DNA of 34,381 bases, taken from positions 1 to 34,381 of the forward strand of contig PHEF01000049.1 of the NCBI GenBank assembly GCA_002842875.1, written 5' to 3'. The notes beneath the pieces were generated by a model. The model saw nothing but the letters and a program-made list of their open reading frames with translations. It made no database searches and was not told where the DNA came from. Each line of letters opens with the position of its first letter. Positions within the stretch are counted from its first letter, which is position 1. Below are positions 24,354-32,100 of the stretch, in pieces. The position numbers and the translations under genes are program-made. This stretch comes from Alphaproteobacteria bacterium HGW-Alphaproteobacteria-3. Lineage in GTDB: Bacteria > Pseudomonadota > Alphaproteobacteria > Parvibaculales > Parvibaculaceae.

Positions 24354-25145
24354 CTATATGACAAGCGCGGTCGTGCCGCCATCGATGCGGATATTGAGCG
24401 CATCTATGGCGCCGGAAAGGGGGCTCGCCAAAAAAGCGACGAGGTTTGCGATTTCCTCCGGAAGCGGAATACGCCCCGTCAGGTTTCCCATGAAGTTCTT
24501 CAGCACATGCGGCTCGACCTCGTCCCAGGTCTCGCCCCAGCCGCGCTCGCGGCCCTGTTTCAGGAAGCGTTCCTCGACCTCCGCCGTGCGGATGAGGCCG
24601 GGCGAGACGAGATTAACGGTGACACCCGTGCCTGCGAGTTCCTTCGCAAGCGAAACGGTCATTGTCGCGAGTGCGCCCTTCGAGGCGTAGTAATGCGGCA
24701 TGCGCGCCGCGGGCTCCGTCGAACCGATGGTGCCGAGCATGACGATACGGCCCCATCCCTTTTCCCGCATGCCGCCCATGAAGGCGCGCGTCAGGCGAAC
24801 GGCGGAGAGCACGTTCTTTTCATAGGCGTCGATCCAGCCATCGGTTTGCGTGTGTGACCACGAGCCCGCGTCGGCTGTGCCGTAATTATTGATGAGAATG
24901 TCGACTTCGCCCGCGGCTTCGGCAACGGCGGCCGCGCCGTCGTCGCGCGTGATGTCGCCGGCAACGGCGCTCGCCGCAAATCCGCCCGCGCGGATTTCGG
25001 CGGCGACGGTTTCGGCCGCTTCGAGGTCGAAACCGTGCACGAGCACATGTGCGCCTTCGCGTGCCAGCGCATGCGCGATGGCACGGCCGGTGCCGCGATG
25101 GCTGCCCGAGACAAGCGCCCGTTTGCCGTTGAGGTGAAGATCCAT
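24354..25145 (-). CDS. Short-chain dehydrogenase/reductase (SDR)
   Basis: A 263-residue classical SDR. The cofactor-binding glycine motif is SGSHRGTGRAIA (residues about 13-24), close to TGxxxGxG. NNYG replaces the usual NNAG, and the catalytic Tyr/Lys lie in YYASKGAL, with a Ser in TIGSTEP. The C-terminal part LVSPGLIRTAEVEERF is also typical. The ATG at 25145 is the family start; the open frame continues to 25427 but that extension has no similarity. It is the first gene of the leftward run SDR, two acyl-CoA dehydrogenases and nitroreductase, so its role is probably oxidation of a hydroxyacyl or ketone intermediate. The 136-bp gap to the next gene at 25282 must hold the operon promoter, although no clear hexamers are visible. 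Confidence 0.92.
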   Translation of the reverse strand: MDLHLNGKRALVSGSHRGTGRAIAHALAREGAHVLVHGFDLEAAETVAAEIRAGGFAASAVAGDITRDDGAAAVAEAAGEVDILINNYGTADAGSWSHTQTDGWIDAYEKNVLSAVRLTRAFMGGMREKGWGRIVMLGTIGSTEPAARMPHYYASKGALATMTVSLAKELAGTGVTVNLVSPGLIRTAEVEERFLKQGRERGWGETWDEVEPHVLKNFMGNLTGRIPLPEEIANLVAFLASPLSGAIDALNIRIDGGTTALVI

Positions 25146-25281
25146 GTCGCGCCGCCCTGCCGTTTTTCTCTGCGGCGGTTTTTCTAGCAGCAATAGACCC
25201 CGCTGTCCGGTCTGGAACGGGCGGTTCGGCGTGGTTTTGGGGAGGTTCGGGGGGAGACGGATGAGGCGGGAGGCGGCGAGG

Positions 25282-25473
25282 TCAGAATTCCGCTGCGGCA
25301 AGCGCCGCCGTTCGTTCAGTCGGGCCGGAGAGGTGCCCGGGCGTGAACTGGGGGGCGAGGTTGAGCCCCGTGTAAAGCCCGGCGGTGAAGAACAGCAGCG
25401 CGGACAAGGCAAGCCCCGCCGCCGCAAGAACGCGCCGGCGGGATCTGCGATGATAGAAAATCTTCCTCGCCAT
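25282..25473 (-). CDS. Small membrane protein, unrecognised
   Basis: A 63-residue ORF with a basic N-terminus (MARKIFYHRRSRRR), one membrane helix (about 15-37) and a short hydrophilic tail. A second ATG at 25506 would add 11 residues. The ribosome site is modest (GGGGAAG before 25473). It follows the holin-like gene after about 137 bp on the same strand. I do not recognise it, and it may be a third member of the lysis-like group or a chance ORF. The basic start followed by a single helix fits a type II membrane anchor such as a spanin or holin regulator, but this is speculative. Confidence 0.45.
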   Translation of the reverse strand: MARKIFYHRRSRRRVLAAAGLALSALLFFTAGLYTGLNLAPQFTPGHLSGPTERTAALAAAEF

Positions 25474-25610
25474 CGGCTTCCCCAACCGTCTTTTGCGGTC
25501 CGGCATCTGGCTCGGACGCAGGGGTGTTGTTATGGCGATTATGACGCGGCAGGGATTGCCGAATCCTGAAAGTAAAACGTCGAATTCGATCGAAATGCAG
25601 GCGACCGGGC

Positions 25611-25802
25611 CTACTTCCGTTTCGCGTGCCCGACATTGAGCGCCAGAAGGTCGACCACCTGCGACACGGTGCCGACAATCGTATCGTCCTTCTTCGTCGG
25701 CGTGGCGGCCGCGACCGCCGAGGCGGCGCCGACAATGGCGAGAAGCGCCTCGATCCATTCCACGAAAGCGCCGGAGAGCAGGCCGCCCAGAAAATAGTCC
25801 AT
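25611..25802 (-). CDS. Phage-type small membrane protein, holin-like
   Basis: A 63-residue protein with a hydrophobic N-terminal half (LGGLLSGAFVEWIEALLAIV) and the pattern AASAVAAATPTKKDD followed by VVDLLALNVGHAKRK. Small phage and GTA-linked proteins with ALTPTPxDDxxVGK and LDLLALNIGxAK patterns occur next to lysozyme genes, hence holin-like. An AAAGGAGC ribosome site precedes the ATG. The upstream SleB-like gene stops immediately before it (TAAATG), so the two are translationally coupled. Lytic function is inferred from neighbours and pattern only. Confidence 0.7.
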   Translation of the reverse strand: MDYFLGGLLSGAFVEWIEALLAIVGAASAVAAATPTKKDDTIVGTVSQVVDLLALNVGHAKRK

Positions 25803-26168
25803 TTAAAGCTCCTTTCGGTCATGTTGCCCCGTTGCCCGGGGTGCGTAGAAGAGATAGCCGCCGATCAGCGCGCGGGGCGTTTCCCTTGCCGCCCAGCCGG
25901 GGCATTCCGTATGCGGATGGAAGCGTGTTGCGCCCTGTGTCGGGTCCGTTTCGGCATCTGCCAGCGCCCGGCAGAGCGCCGCCAGCGCCAGCATGTAGTC
26001 GCGGTCGGCTGCGCTTTCCGGCGCCGCCCTGCCGTTCACAAGCGCCCAGGCGAGTGCCCTGCGCCCCTCCTCGTCCTCGTCCCTGGCGAGATCGCGAAGG
26101 GTCAGTGCGAGATCGGCCAACCCGCTCGGCCCCGCCTTCCTTCCGATCGATCCGACCTGCCTGCGCAT
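25803..26168 (-). CDS. SleB-like cell wall hydrolase domain, catalytic Glu missing
   Basis: A 121-residue protein that aligns with the Hydrolase_2/SleB fold at both ends. LALTLRDLARDEDEEGRRALAWALVNG matches the family block of the form RTIYGEARGEGxAGxxAVAxVILNR, and DPTQGATRFH through ALIGGYLFY matches the C-terminal DPTxGATHFH...IGxHxFY block. The family's catalytic Glu in GEARGE is replaced: the sequence is DLARDE, with Leu at that position. The central Cys/Trp segment is also short. No signal peptide is present. It would be a degenerate or repurposed endolysin of the GTA-linked lysis module. The gene is separated from the DUF2793 gene by the IS element. This assignment rests on pattern matching by eye. 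Confidence 0.6.
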   Translation of the reverse strand: MRRQVGSIGRKAGPSGLADLALTLRDLARDEDEEGRRALAWALVNGRAAPESAADRDYMLALAALCRALADAETDPTQGATRFHPHTECPGWAARETPRALIGGYLFYAPRATGQHDRKEL

Positions 26169-26193
26169 GACGCCCTGACGACTCCAGATGAGG

Positions 26194-26201
26194 TATTTAT
26201 T
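26194..26201. repeat. Target site duplication, left copy
   Basis: TATTTATT immediately outside the left inverted repeat, identical to 28344-28351. Eight bp is the size made by IS1595-family transposases, and the site is AT-rich in a GC-rich region. Confidence 0.9.
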
Positions 26202-26226
26202 CCCAATATTATACTTTGCGTACCCA
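26202..26226 (+). repeat. IS left terminal inverted repeat
   Basis: Starts CCCAATATTATACTT and ends CGTACCCA. The right end read on the minus strand is the same except for two adjacent bases (TG here, GA there). Confidence 0.93.
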
Positions 26227-26247
26227 CCCCGGAAGGATGGTGTTAGG

Positions 26248-27153
26248 ATGAGTGCGACTCATTGGTCAGAGGCGAGCGCCCCTATTCGGGGCATCGTCAG
26301 CGGCTATTCGTCGGAGATTCGCGCAAGGAAGCTGTTGCTGATGCTTCAGGCTTACGTTGATGATTCTGCAAGCGACGTCAAAGACAGGAGGTTGTTTTTG
26401 GCTGGCTATGTCAGCACGGCTGAAAATTGGGCATGGTTCTCCGATTTATGGTCGGAAGCACTCGCTGCGTCCCCATCCATTTCATACCTGAAGATGTCAG
26501 AGGCTAGGGCGCTCCAGGGGGAGTTTAGGGGTTGGGATGGCGATGCCCGCGACCGAAAAATCCAAAACCTTGCAGCTATAATTCGGCGGCTGCGTCCGCT
26601 GTCGATTCATTCTTCTGTCAGCCGCTCTAGCGTTGATCATATCCTTAAGCCGGTTGCACCGTTTGTCCTTTCTAGCCCATACGCGCTTTGCTTCAGCGCA
26701 ATTATGATGCCTATCGCGGCTGAACAAGCGCGCCAAAATAACACCGTGCCGATTGACTTCATTTTTGACAGTCAGGAGGGGCTTGGAGAAGAGGCCCGCA
26801 CCCTTTACAGGCTCATGCGAGAAAGCCAACCAGAGGCCATTAAGAGCGCCCTCTCTGTTGATCCGTTGTTTCGAGACGATAAACGGGTTTTGCCGCTGCA
26901 GGCTGCAGACATGCTTGCGTGGCATGTGAGGCGTCGATATGAGCGCCTTGATAGTGAGGCGTGGTTCGTTCCTGATTATCTATCGATTGAAGACGGCAGG
27001 CACATTGCGGTCGATATAGAGGCCGAACAGCTAGAGAAAATCGCTGCCGGCCTCTTGGAAACGATCAAGGATGCTCCAACCAGTAAGAAAAGGTGGAAGG
27101 AGGCCGTTAACGAACTCGACAGATTGCGGGTGATAAATCGCCTTCCAAAGTGA
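26248..27153 (+). CDS. DUF3800 protein carried as IS passenger
   Basis: A 301-residue protein of the DUF3800 family, with unknown function. Landmarks are LQAYVDDSASD with D38/D39, RRLFLAGYVSTAENW, FIFDSQEG with D174, and LPLQAADMLAWHVRRRYE with D221. The spaced acidic residues fit the suggestion that the family has an RNase H-like nuclease fold, but this is unproven. The ATG at 26248 lies 22 bp inside the left inverted repeat; an ORF start at 26188 lies outside the element and reads through the repeat, so it is unlikely. A start at the ATG before LQAYVDD is a shorter alternative. Base composition is visibly less GC-rich than the flanks, agreeing with transfer. It converges with the small passenger ORF, 5 bp apart. 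Confidence 0.87.
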   Translation: MSATHWSEASAPIRGIVSGYSSEIRARKLLLMLQAYVDDSASDVKDRRLFLAGYVSTAENWAWFSDLWSEALAASPSISYLKMSEARALQGEFRGWDGDARDRKIQNLAAIIRRLRPLSIHSSVSRSSVDHILKPVAPFVLSSPYALCFSAIMMPIAAEQARQNNTVPIDFIFDSQEGLGEEARTLYRLMRESQPEAIKSALSVDPLFRDDKRVLPLQAADMLAWHVRRRYERLDSEAWFVPDYLSIEDGRHIAVDIEAEQLEKIAAGLLETIKDAPTSKKRWKEAVNELDRLRVINRLPK

Positions 27154-27158
27154 TGTTC

Positions 27159-27332
27159 TTACTCATCGAGATGATCCGATACATCTTTGGGCGGGACAAT
27201 CTTTCCTAGGGCGCGTTGAAATGTCTCGCCCGTTTCGTCTGCATCTGCCGCGCGCGCAGCCTCAATGAACCGCTCCTTCTGAGAAAGTTTGCGGTTCACT
27301 TTGGGCTTGGGCTTGTCCTTCTCTTTAGGCAT
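27159..27332 (-). CDS. Small passenger ORF of the IS element
   Basis: A 57-residue basic protein (MPKEKDKPKPKVNRKLSQKE, then RFIEAARAADADETGETF). It overlaps the last 8 bp of the transposase gene on the same strand, suggesting coupled translation; a GTG at 27341 would add three residues. Similar small ORFs with a QKERFIEAAR pattern follow transposases in this IS group. The function is unknown; it could be an accessory DNA-binding factor or a small regulator of transposition. Confidence 0.7.
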   Translation of the reverse strand: MPKEKDKPKPKVNRKLSQKERFIEAARAADADETGETFQRALGKIVPPKDVSDHLDE

Positions 27333-28278
27333 GGGCTTCACGAGCTGTTTGATAGGTCAGGCGCTTGCCGGTGACACCCCGAAGGAGGTTGCTGGCGCGG
27401 GTAGCGTCATTCACGCCCAGACCCTCACGGTTGTTATAGCGGAAGTCAAATTCCGCGAGATAGCGGTGGAGGTGGTTCTCGCCGCAATGCTGATACACGC
27501 CCTTCATGCCGCGCTTGAAGATGCTGAAATAGCCTTCAATGGTGTTGGTGTGTACCGCGCCGCGCACGTATTCGCCCTTGGAGTGGTTCACGGTGTGATG
27601 TTCCGCAACGTGGCCATCCGCGCCGGTATAAAGGCGGCTTTCATCGGTGTGGAGCCGGGTTTCGCGGGCCACGTTCTTGGTCACGATTGAGGCCACAGTC
27701 ACCTTGTCGGCCCGCTTCACATGGAAGGAGCGGACCTCGCCGCCACGCTGCACAAGCGAGACAATGGCCCGCTTGTTGGTAATGCCCTTGTAGCCGCCCT
27801 TGAGGAACGGACGCCCGCTGGTAGTGGTGTCCGCCTTGTCCTTCTTCATGCCGAAATAGGTTTCGTCCGCTTCGACAATCTGGCCCTCGCCGCCAAGCGG
27901 TCCAAGGCCACCGGAGCGCATGGCTTCGCGGATACGATGCGCAAGGAACCACGCGCTCTTGAGGGTGATACCCAAGACGCGGTGAAGCTGGTTCGCGCTG
28001 ATACCCTTCTTGCTGGACGAAATCAGGAAGATCGCCTGAAGCCAGATATGCAGCTTGATGTGGCTGGACTCGAAAATGGTCCTCACCTTGACGGTGAAGG
28101 GCTTGCGGCAGGCATAGCACTTGTAGACGCCAATGCGGGTGCTTTTGCCCTTGAGCGCGCCGGACTGATCGACCGTACCGCAATGCGGGCAAACGCGGCC
28201 CTTGGCCCAAACATGGGCCTCAACATAGGCATATGCGGCTTTCTCATCGTGGAAATGCTTGGCGTTCAGTACGGACAT
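27325..28278 (-). CDS. IS1595-family (ISXO2-like) transposase
   Basis: A 317-residue transposase. A zinc ribbon lies at the N-terminus (CPHC with C30/C33 and CYAC with C54/C57), followed by an HTH-like region (KKGISANQLHRVLGITLKSA). The catalytic core of the IS1595 fold has VEADETYFGMKK with D138, HTDESRLYTG with D212 and HTNTIEGYFSIFKRGMKG with N245/E248. FDFRYNNR is near the C-terminus. The ATG at 28278 has an AAGGAG site; the open frame begins at 28317 but lies close to the IS end. No frameshift or stop interrupts it, so it may be active. The stop lies inside the small passenger ORF. Confidence 0.95.
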   Translation of the reverse strand: MSVLNAKHFHDEKAAYAYVEAHVWAKGRVCPHCGTVDQSGALKGKSTRIGVYKCYACRKPFTVKVRTIFESSHIKLHIWLQAIFLISSSKKGISANQLHRVLGITLKSAWFLAHRIREAMRSGGLGPLGGEGQIVEADETYFGMKKDKADTTTSGRPFLKGGYKGITNKRAIVSLVQRGGEVRSFHVKRADKVTVASIVTKNVARETRLHTDESRLYTGADGHVAEHHTVNHSKGEYVRGAVHTNTIEGYFSIFKRGMKGVYQHCGENHLHRYLAEFDFRYNNREGLGVNDATRASNLLRGVTGKRLTYQTAREAHA

Positions 28279-28318
28279 GGCTGCTAACTCCTTATGAAAC
28301 AAACATAAGGGCTGCATC

Positions 28319-28343
28319 TGGGTACGTCAAGTATAATATTGGG
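28319..28343 (-). repeat. IS right terminal inverted repeat
   Basis: On the plus strand it begins TGGGTACG and ends AAGTATAATATTGGG, the reverse complement of the left end with two mismatches. Confidence 0.93.
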
Positions 28344-28351
28344 TATTTATT
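28344..28351. repeat. Target site duplication, right copy
   Basis: TATTTATT immediately outside the right inverted repeat, identical to the left copy at 26194-26201. Confidence 0.9.
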
Positions 28352-28395
28352 CCTATATTTAAGAACAAAACGAGAACATCGTCAAGATGCGGGTC

Positions 28396-29112
28396 TCACC
28401 ACTCCGGACCGGTCAGCTCTATGCAGTGGATTGCGAGCCGCACCTTGCCGCCGGTGAAATCGCTGCCCTCGGCGGTCACGCGAAGAGCCGTCGCGCTGTA
28501 ATAGGTGAGCGGTGTCCCGCTCGGTCCGACCACCGTGCTGCCGGGGCCGACGCCGATCGTGTTGCCGTAGCGCGACGGATCGTCGGCGACGCCGAGCCTC
28601 CAGGACGCCGCTCCCGTGATCGCCTCCGTCACGACACCGGTCACACCGAGCACGATGGCCCGGTCAGGGATGACGAAGGATGTGTCTGTGCTTGCCCCCG
28701 TCCCCACCTCATGTTCGCCCTCCACGAGGGTCAGACGCGTCGAGGCGCCGCTCGCACCGGCAAGGCTGACACCGCCGGAAAACGGCGACCAGCCTTCGCC
28801 GTCGTGAAGCAGCAGCGCGTTGTCCGTCTCGTCATGCGCGCGCCAGCCGGCTTTCGGTGCGAAGAATATCCAGTCGCCGTCGATCAGCGCGGCAACCTCT
28901 CCCTCATGTCCCGCCCAGCCGTCCTCCGCACCGGCCGCAACGATGTAACGCACACCGTCTTCCGGATTGGCGGGCGGGCTCGCGAGCGTGCGCGATGCGA
29001 CGGAGAGATGCAGCAAGGCGTCCAGGCGCCGCAGCGCCTCGTTCACCGTCACATGCTTTTGCGCCTGCGCCGCTTCGAGAAAGGGAAGTCCGAGATGGAA
29101 CGTATCAGACAT
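28396..29112 (-). CDS. DUF2793 protein, GTA tail-associated
   Basis: A 238-residue protein. The N-terminal half is the DUF2793 domain (LGLPFLEAAQAQKHVTVNEA, then PEDGVRYIVAAGAEDGWAGHEGEVAA and WIFFAPKAGWRAHDE). The C-terminal half is rich in Gly/Thr/Ser and beta strands, ending GGKVRLAIHCIELTGPEW, as in phage tail-surface or fiber-like proteins. DUF2793 genes commonly follow the g15-like host-specificity gene in alphaproteobacterial GTA clusters. Its ATG overlaps that gene's stop by 8 bp (ATGTCTGA). It may be a receptor-binding or capsule-binding tail component. The IS insertion lies 45 bp beyond its stop. Confidence 0.9.
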   Translation of the reverse strand: MSDTFHLGLPFLEAAQAQKHVTVNEALRRLDALLHLSVASRTLASPPANPEDGVRYIVAAGAEDGWAGHEGEVAALIDGDWIFFAPKAGWRAHDETDNALLLHDGEGWSPFSGGVSLAGASGASTRLTLVEGEHEVGTGASTDTSFVIPDRAIVLGVTGVVTEAITGAASWRLGVADDPSRYGNTIGVGPGSTVVGPSGTPLTYYSATALRVTAEGSDFTGGKVRLAIHCIELTGPEW

Positions 29113-32100
29113 GAAGATGCGTGCTCCTTCCGGTGCCGCGGCCGAAGGCGCGGCTCAATTGATAGACAGTGACGTCGAGGCTCCCGAAATCGGTGCTGCC
29201 GAAGTCGGCCGTCTGCTCCGCCGTGCCGTAGACGGCTTCGGCCGCCGAAGACGCGATCATGCGCTTCACGGTTTCCCCGTCGCGGATTTCCACTTCATAG
29301 GCTTCGGCTTCCTCGCCGAGCGGCACGTCGAGCCCGGTCCAGTTGTCGCCGCCGATGCGTGTGCGGCGAACCCAGGTGAGACGGATCGCGCCCGTCGCCT
29401 CGCGCCTTGCACGAAGATGCACGGGGCTCAGCGGTCTCAGCCCCACGCCCTCGAAGGCGCGCGTAACCCTCACATAGGCAGGATCGTCGTAGGGCAGCGG
29501 CGCCGGCCCCACGGTCCAGTCGCGGGCGAGGCCGCGCTCCTCCTCCGCAAGGCGAAGCTCCGCCACCGCACCGTCAAGCAGCACGAAGCGCGCGCCTTCC
29601 TCGAGCGGTGCACGCATTGCCGCCTCCGTACCGGCCTGGCCGCGCAGGAGCCCGCGCAACTCATAGGTGTCCGGTGCGACCAGCGCCGCCTCGCGGAACT
29701 GGATCACCTCCCAGGCGCCCTCCGGCGTTTCGAGCGCCGCCCGGTTCGCCCCCGACAGCACCGCCAGCGCATCGGCGCCCGAAAGCGCCCCGCTCGAAAG
29801 CGCGACGGTGAGGAGGTTCGCCTCGTCCCAGCGCGATGTGGGGCCGGCCGGCAGTGGCGTCAGCGTCCGCCCGATCGTCGCGGGCGCGCGCAGCACGAGA
29901 TCGAGTTCGAAGCCCGCGCCCGCATCCCGGTAGACCGCCACGCCCGCCCATGGATCGGCCGCCGCCGCGATGCGCGGCGCATGCGGCGTTTCCTCGCCCG
30001 TCACCAGCGGCAAATCCATGAACACGGCCAGCGGCGCGCCATAGCTTTCCGCTGTGGCGGGCACCGTCTCGCGAACGGGTGCCGCCGAGGCGCCGAAAAG
30101 GCTCCGCTCGCTCGCAACCGCATTCGCCTCACGCGCACCCGCATCCGTCACGCCGGTGAGCCGGTAGACCGCTTCGCGCGTTCCAAGATCGAGCCTCACA
30201 TGGTCGCCGGGATCGAGCGCGATCAAGCTCGGCGGCAGCGAGAGTTCCGCCCTTTCGCGTTCCACCCATGTTTTCTGCAGCCAGACATCGGCGACGATCT
30301 GCGCTTCCGCCTGCGACAGCACCATGGGAAGCGCCGTCGATGCCACACGCTCGCTGCCGCCCGAAAGGCGGCGCGCCTCGACCGCCGCCTGCCGGTAGTC
30401 CGCGCTGCCGTCGATATAGGTGAGCTTTGCGGACAGGGGCAGTTCCGTCTCCTGCGCGCGTGTGAGACGCCAGCCGGGCGCCGCGCTTTCCTCCGCGACG
30501 GCGAGATTCCCGGCCGCGAGTGTCACGAGAGGTTCGCCCGTGAAGTGACGAAAGCGGATCGAACCCGCCGTCTCCGCCGCATCGAAGAAGCCGGCGAGCA
30601 TCAGCGGTTCGATCGCCGCGCGAGGCGACATGATGCGGTCGATGACGAAGCCCTCCACGACGCCGTGAAGATCGCCCGCATCGAAATCCTCGAACCCCAC
30701 ATCCCGCATGATCGCGCGAATGAGCGCCGGCAGCGGCGCCGCGCCCATGCGCCCGTTGAGCCAATGGCCGAAGCGCCAGTTGACCGCATCCGCCCAGATG
30801 TCGCTCCGCTCCGGAAAGGCGGGAAAAGGCCGCGCGTCCCAGGTCCAGAAAAACATGCGTGACGCATCGACCATCCGCCCGCCATAGACGGAGGATACCG
30901 GGTTCGCGCCTTCCGGATGATCGGCGTGGCTCGCGTCCCAGAACGACATTTCCGCCTCGATGAAGCGGCGCTGGATGAAGTCGTCGCGGGTGCCGCGCGA
31001 GAAATGCGGCAGCGCGCTCTCCGACGATTTTGCATCCGTGAAGACGTTGGGCTCGTTCGTTCCCTTGTCGACGGCGGAGCAGCCGAGTTCCGTAAACCAG
31101 ATCGGCTTCGATTGCGGCACCCATGCCGTCGGCGACGCGGCCTCGATGCCGCCCGGCCGGTCGTAATGCGCGTTCGACCACCAGCTCTTCAAATCCTTCG
31201 CGCGCCATATCCACGGCTTGCCATAGGCGCCGTCCGTGATGGGCGTGCGGTTCTGTGCCGTGCGATCCTCGCCGCTCGCGTAGAACCAGTCGAAGCCCTC
31301 GCCGCCCGCGATGCGGCTGCGCAGATAGCCGGGGTCGTAGATCGAGCCATACGCCGCCGCATCGAGATGCGCATTGCCGTCGCGCCAGTCCGTCAGCGGC
31401 GCGTACATGTCGATGCCGACGAAGTCAATGTTCCCGTCCGCCCAGAGCGGATCGAGATGGAAGGCAAAGGCGCCGCCGCCCATGTCGTGCCCGCGATATT
31501 CGGACCAGTCGGCGGCGTAGGATATTTTCGTTTCCGGCCCGAGAATGCCGCGCACGTCGCCCGCGAGCGTCCGCATTGCCTCGACGGCGGGATAATTTCC
31601 TTCCGCGTCGCGCGCTTCCGTCAAGCCCTTGAGTTCGGAACCGATCAGGAAGGCATCGACGCCGCCCGCCGCCGCGCAAAGGGCTGCGTAATGCAACACC
31701 ATGCGCCGGTAGGACCATTCGCCCGCTCCCGGCGTCGCGCTGCCGAAGAAGGCAGAGACATCCGCGCCTGCTTCGCCCGCCGGTCGGATCCGGCCGCGCC
31801 AGGGATAAGCCGCCTGCGTGCCCTCGCCCGACGGATCGGGAAGCGCGTTGCCCGCCGGAATATCCATCATCAGGAAAGGATAGAACGTGATGGAGAGCCC
31901 GCGTGCGCGCAGGTCCGCGATCGCGCGCGTCACGCTTGCATCCGACGGCGTGCCTCCGAATGCCGGCTTGCCGTCCGCCTCGCTCACCGTCTGCGCCGCC
32001 CCGCGCGTCACGCCCGCCACGCTCCACGCACCCGGCCAGGTGATCTTGTGCGCCAGTTCAACCTTCGGGCGCACCTCGCATTCGCCGGCGCGCAGGTCGC

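Larger units (their letters stand above)
26202..28343. mobile_element. IS1595-family element with passenger genes
   Basis: A complete 2142-bp element. Its ends are 25-bp imperfect inverted repeats (26202-26226 and 28319-28343) matching at 23 of 25 positions, and it is flanked by identical 8-bp copies of TATTTATT. Inside are an ISXO2-type transposase (27325-28278, minus), a small ORF overlapping the end of the transposase gene (27159-27332, minus), and a DUF3800 gene on the plus strand (26248-27153) converging with them. The intact duplication indicates a fairly recent insertion. It lies between the DUF2793 gene (ends 28396) and the SleB-like gene (starts 26168). Removing it and one duplication copy leaves about 77 bp between those genes. 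Confidence 0.93.

Noticed and set aside
26188..26247. Upstream start for the DUF3800 gene at 26188
   Set aside because: This ATG lies outside the element and the frame would run through the inverted repeat; the ATG at 26248 is inside and sufficient.
26202..28343. TATAAT hexamers facing outward in both inverted repeats (26208-26213 minus, 28332-28337 plus), as mobile promoters for neighbours
   Set aside because: No -35-like hexamer is present at 16-18 bp inside either end (best match 2 of 6), so outward promoter activity is not supported.
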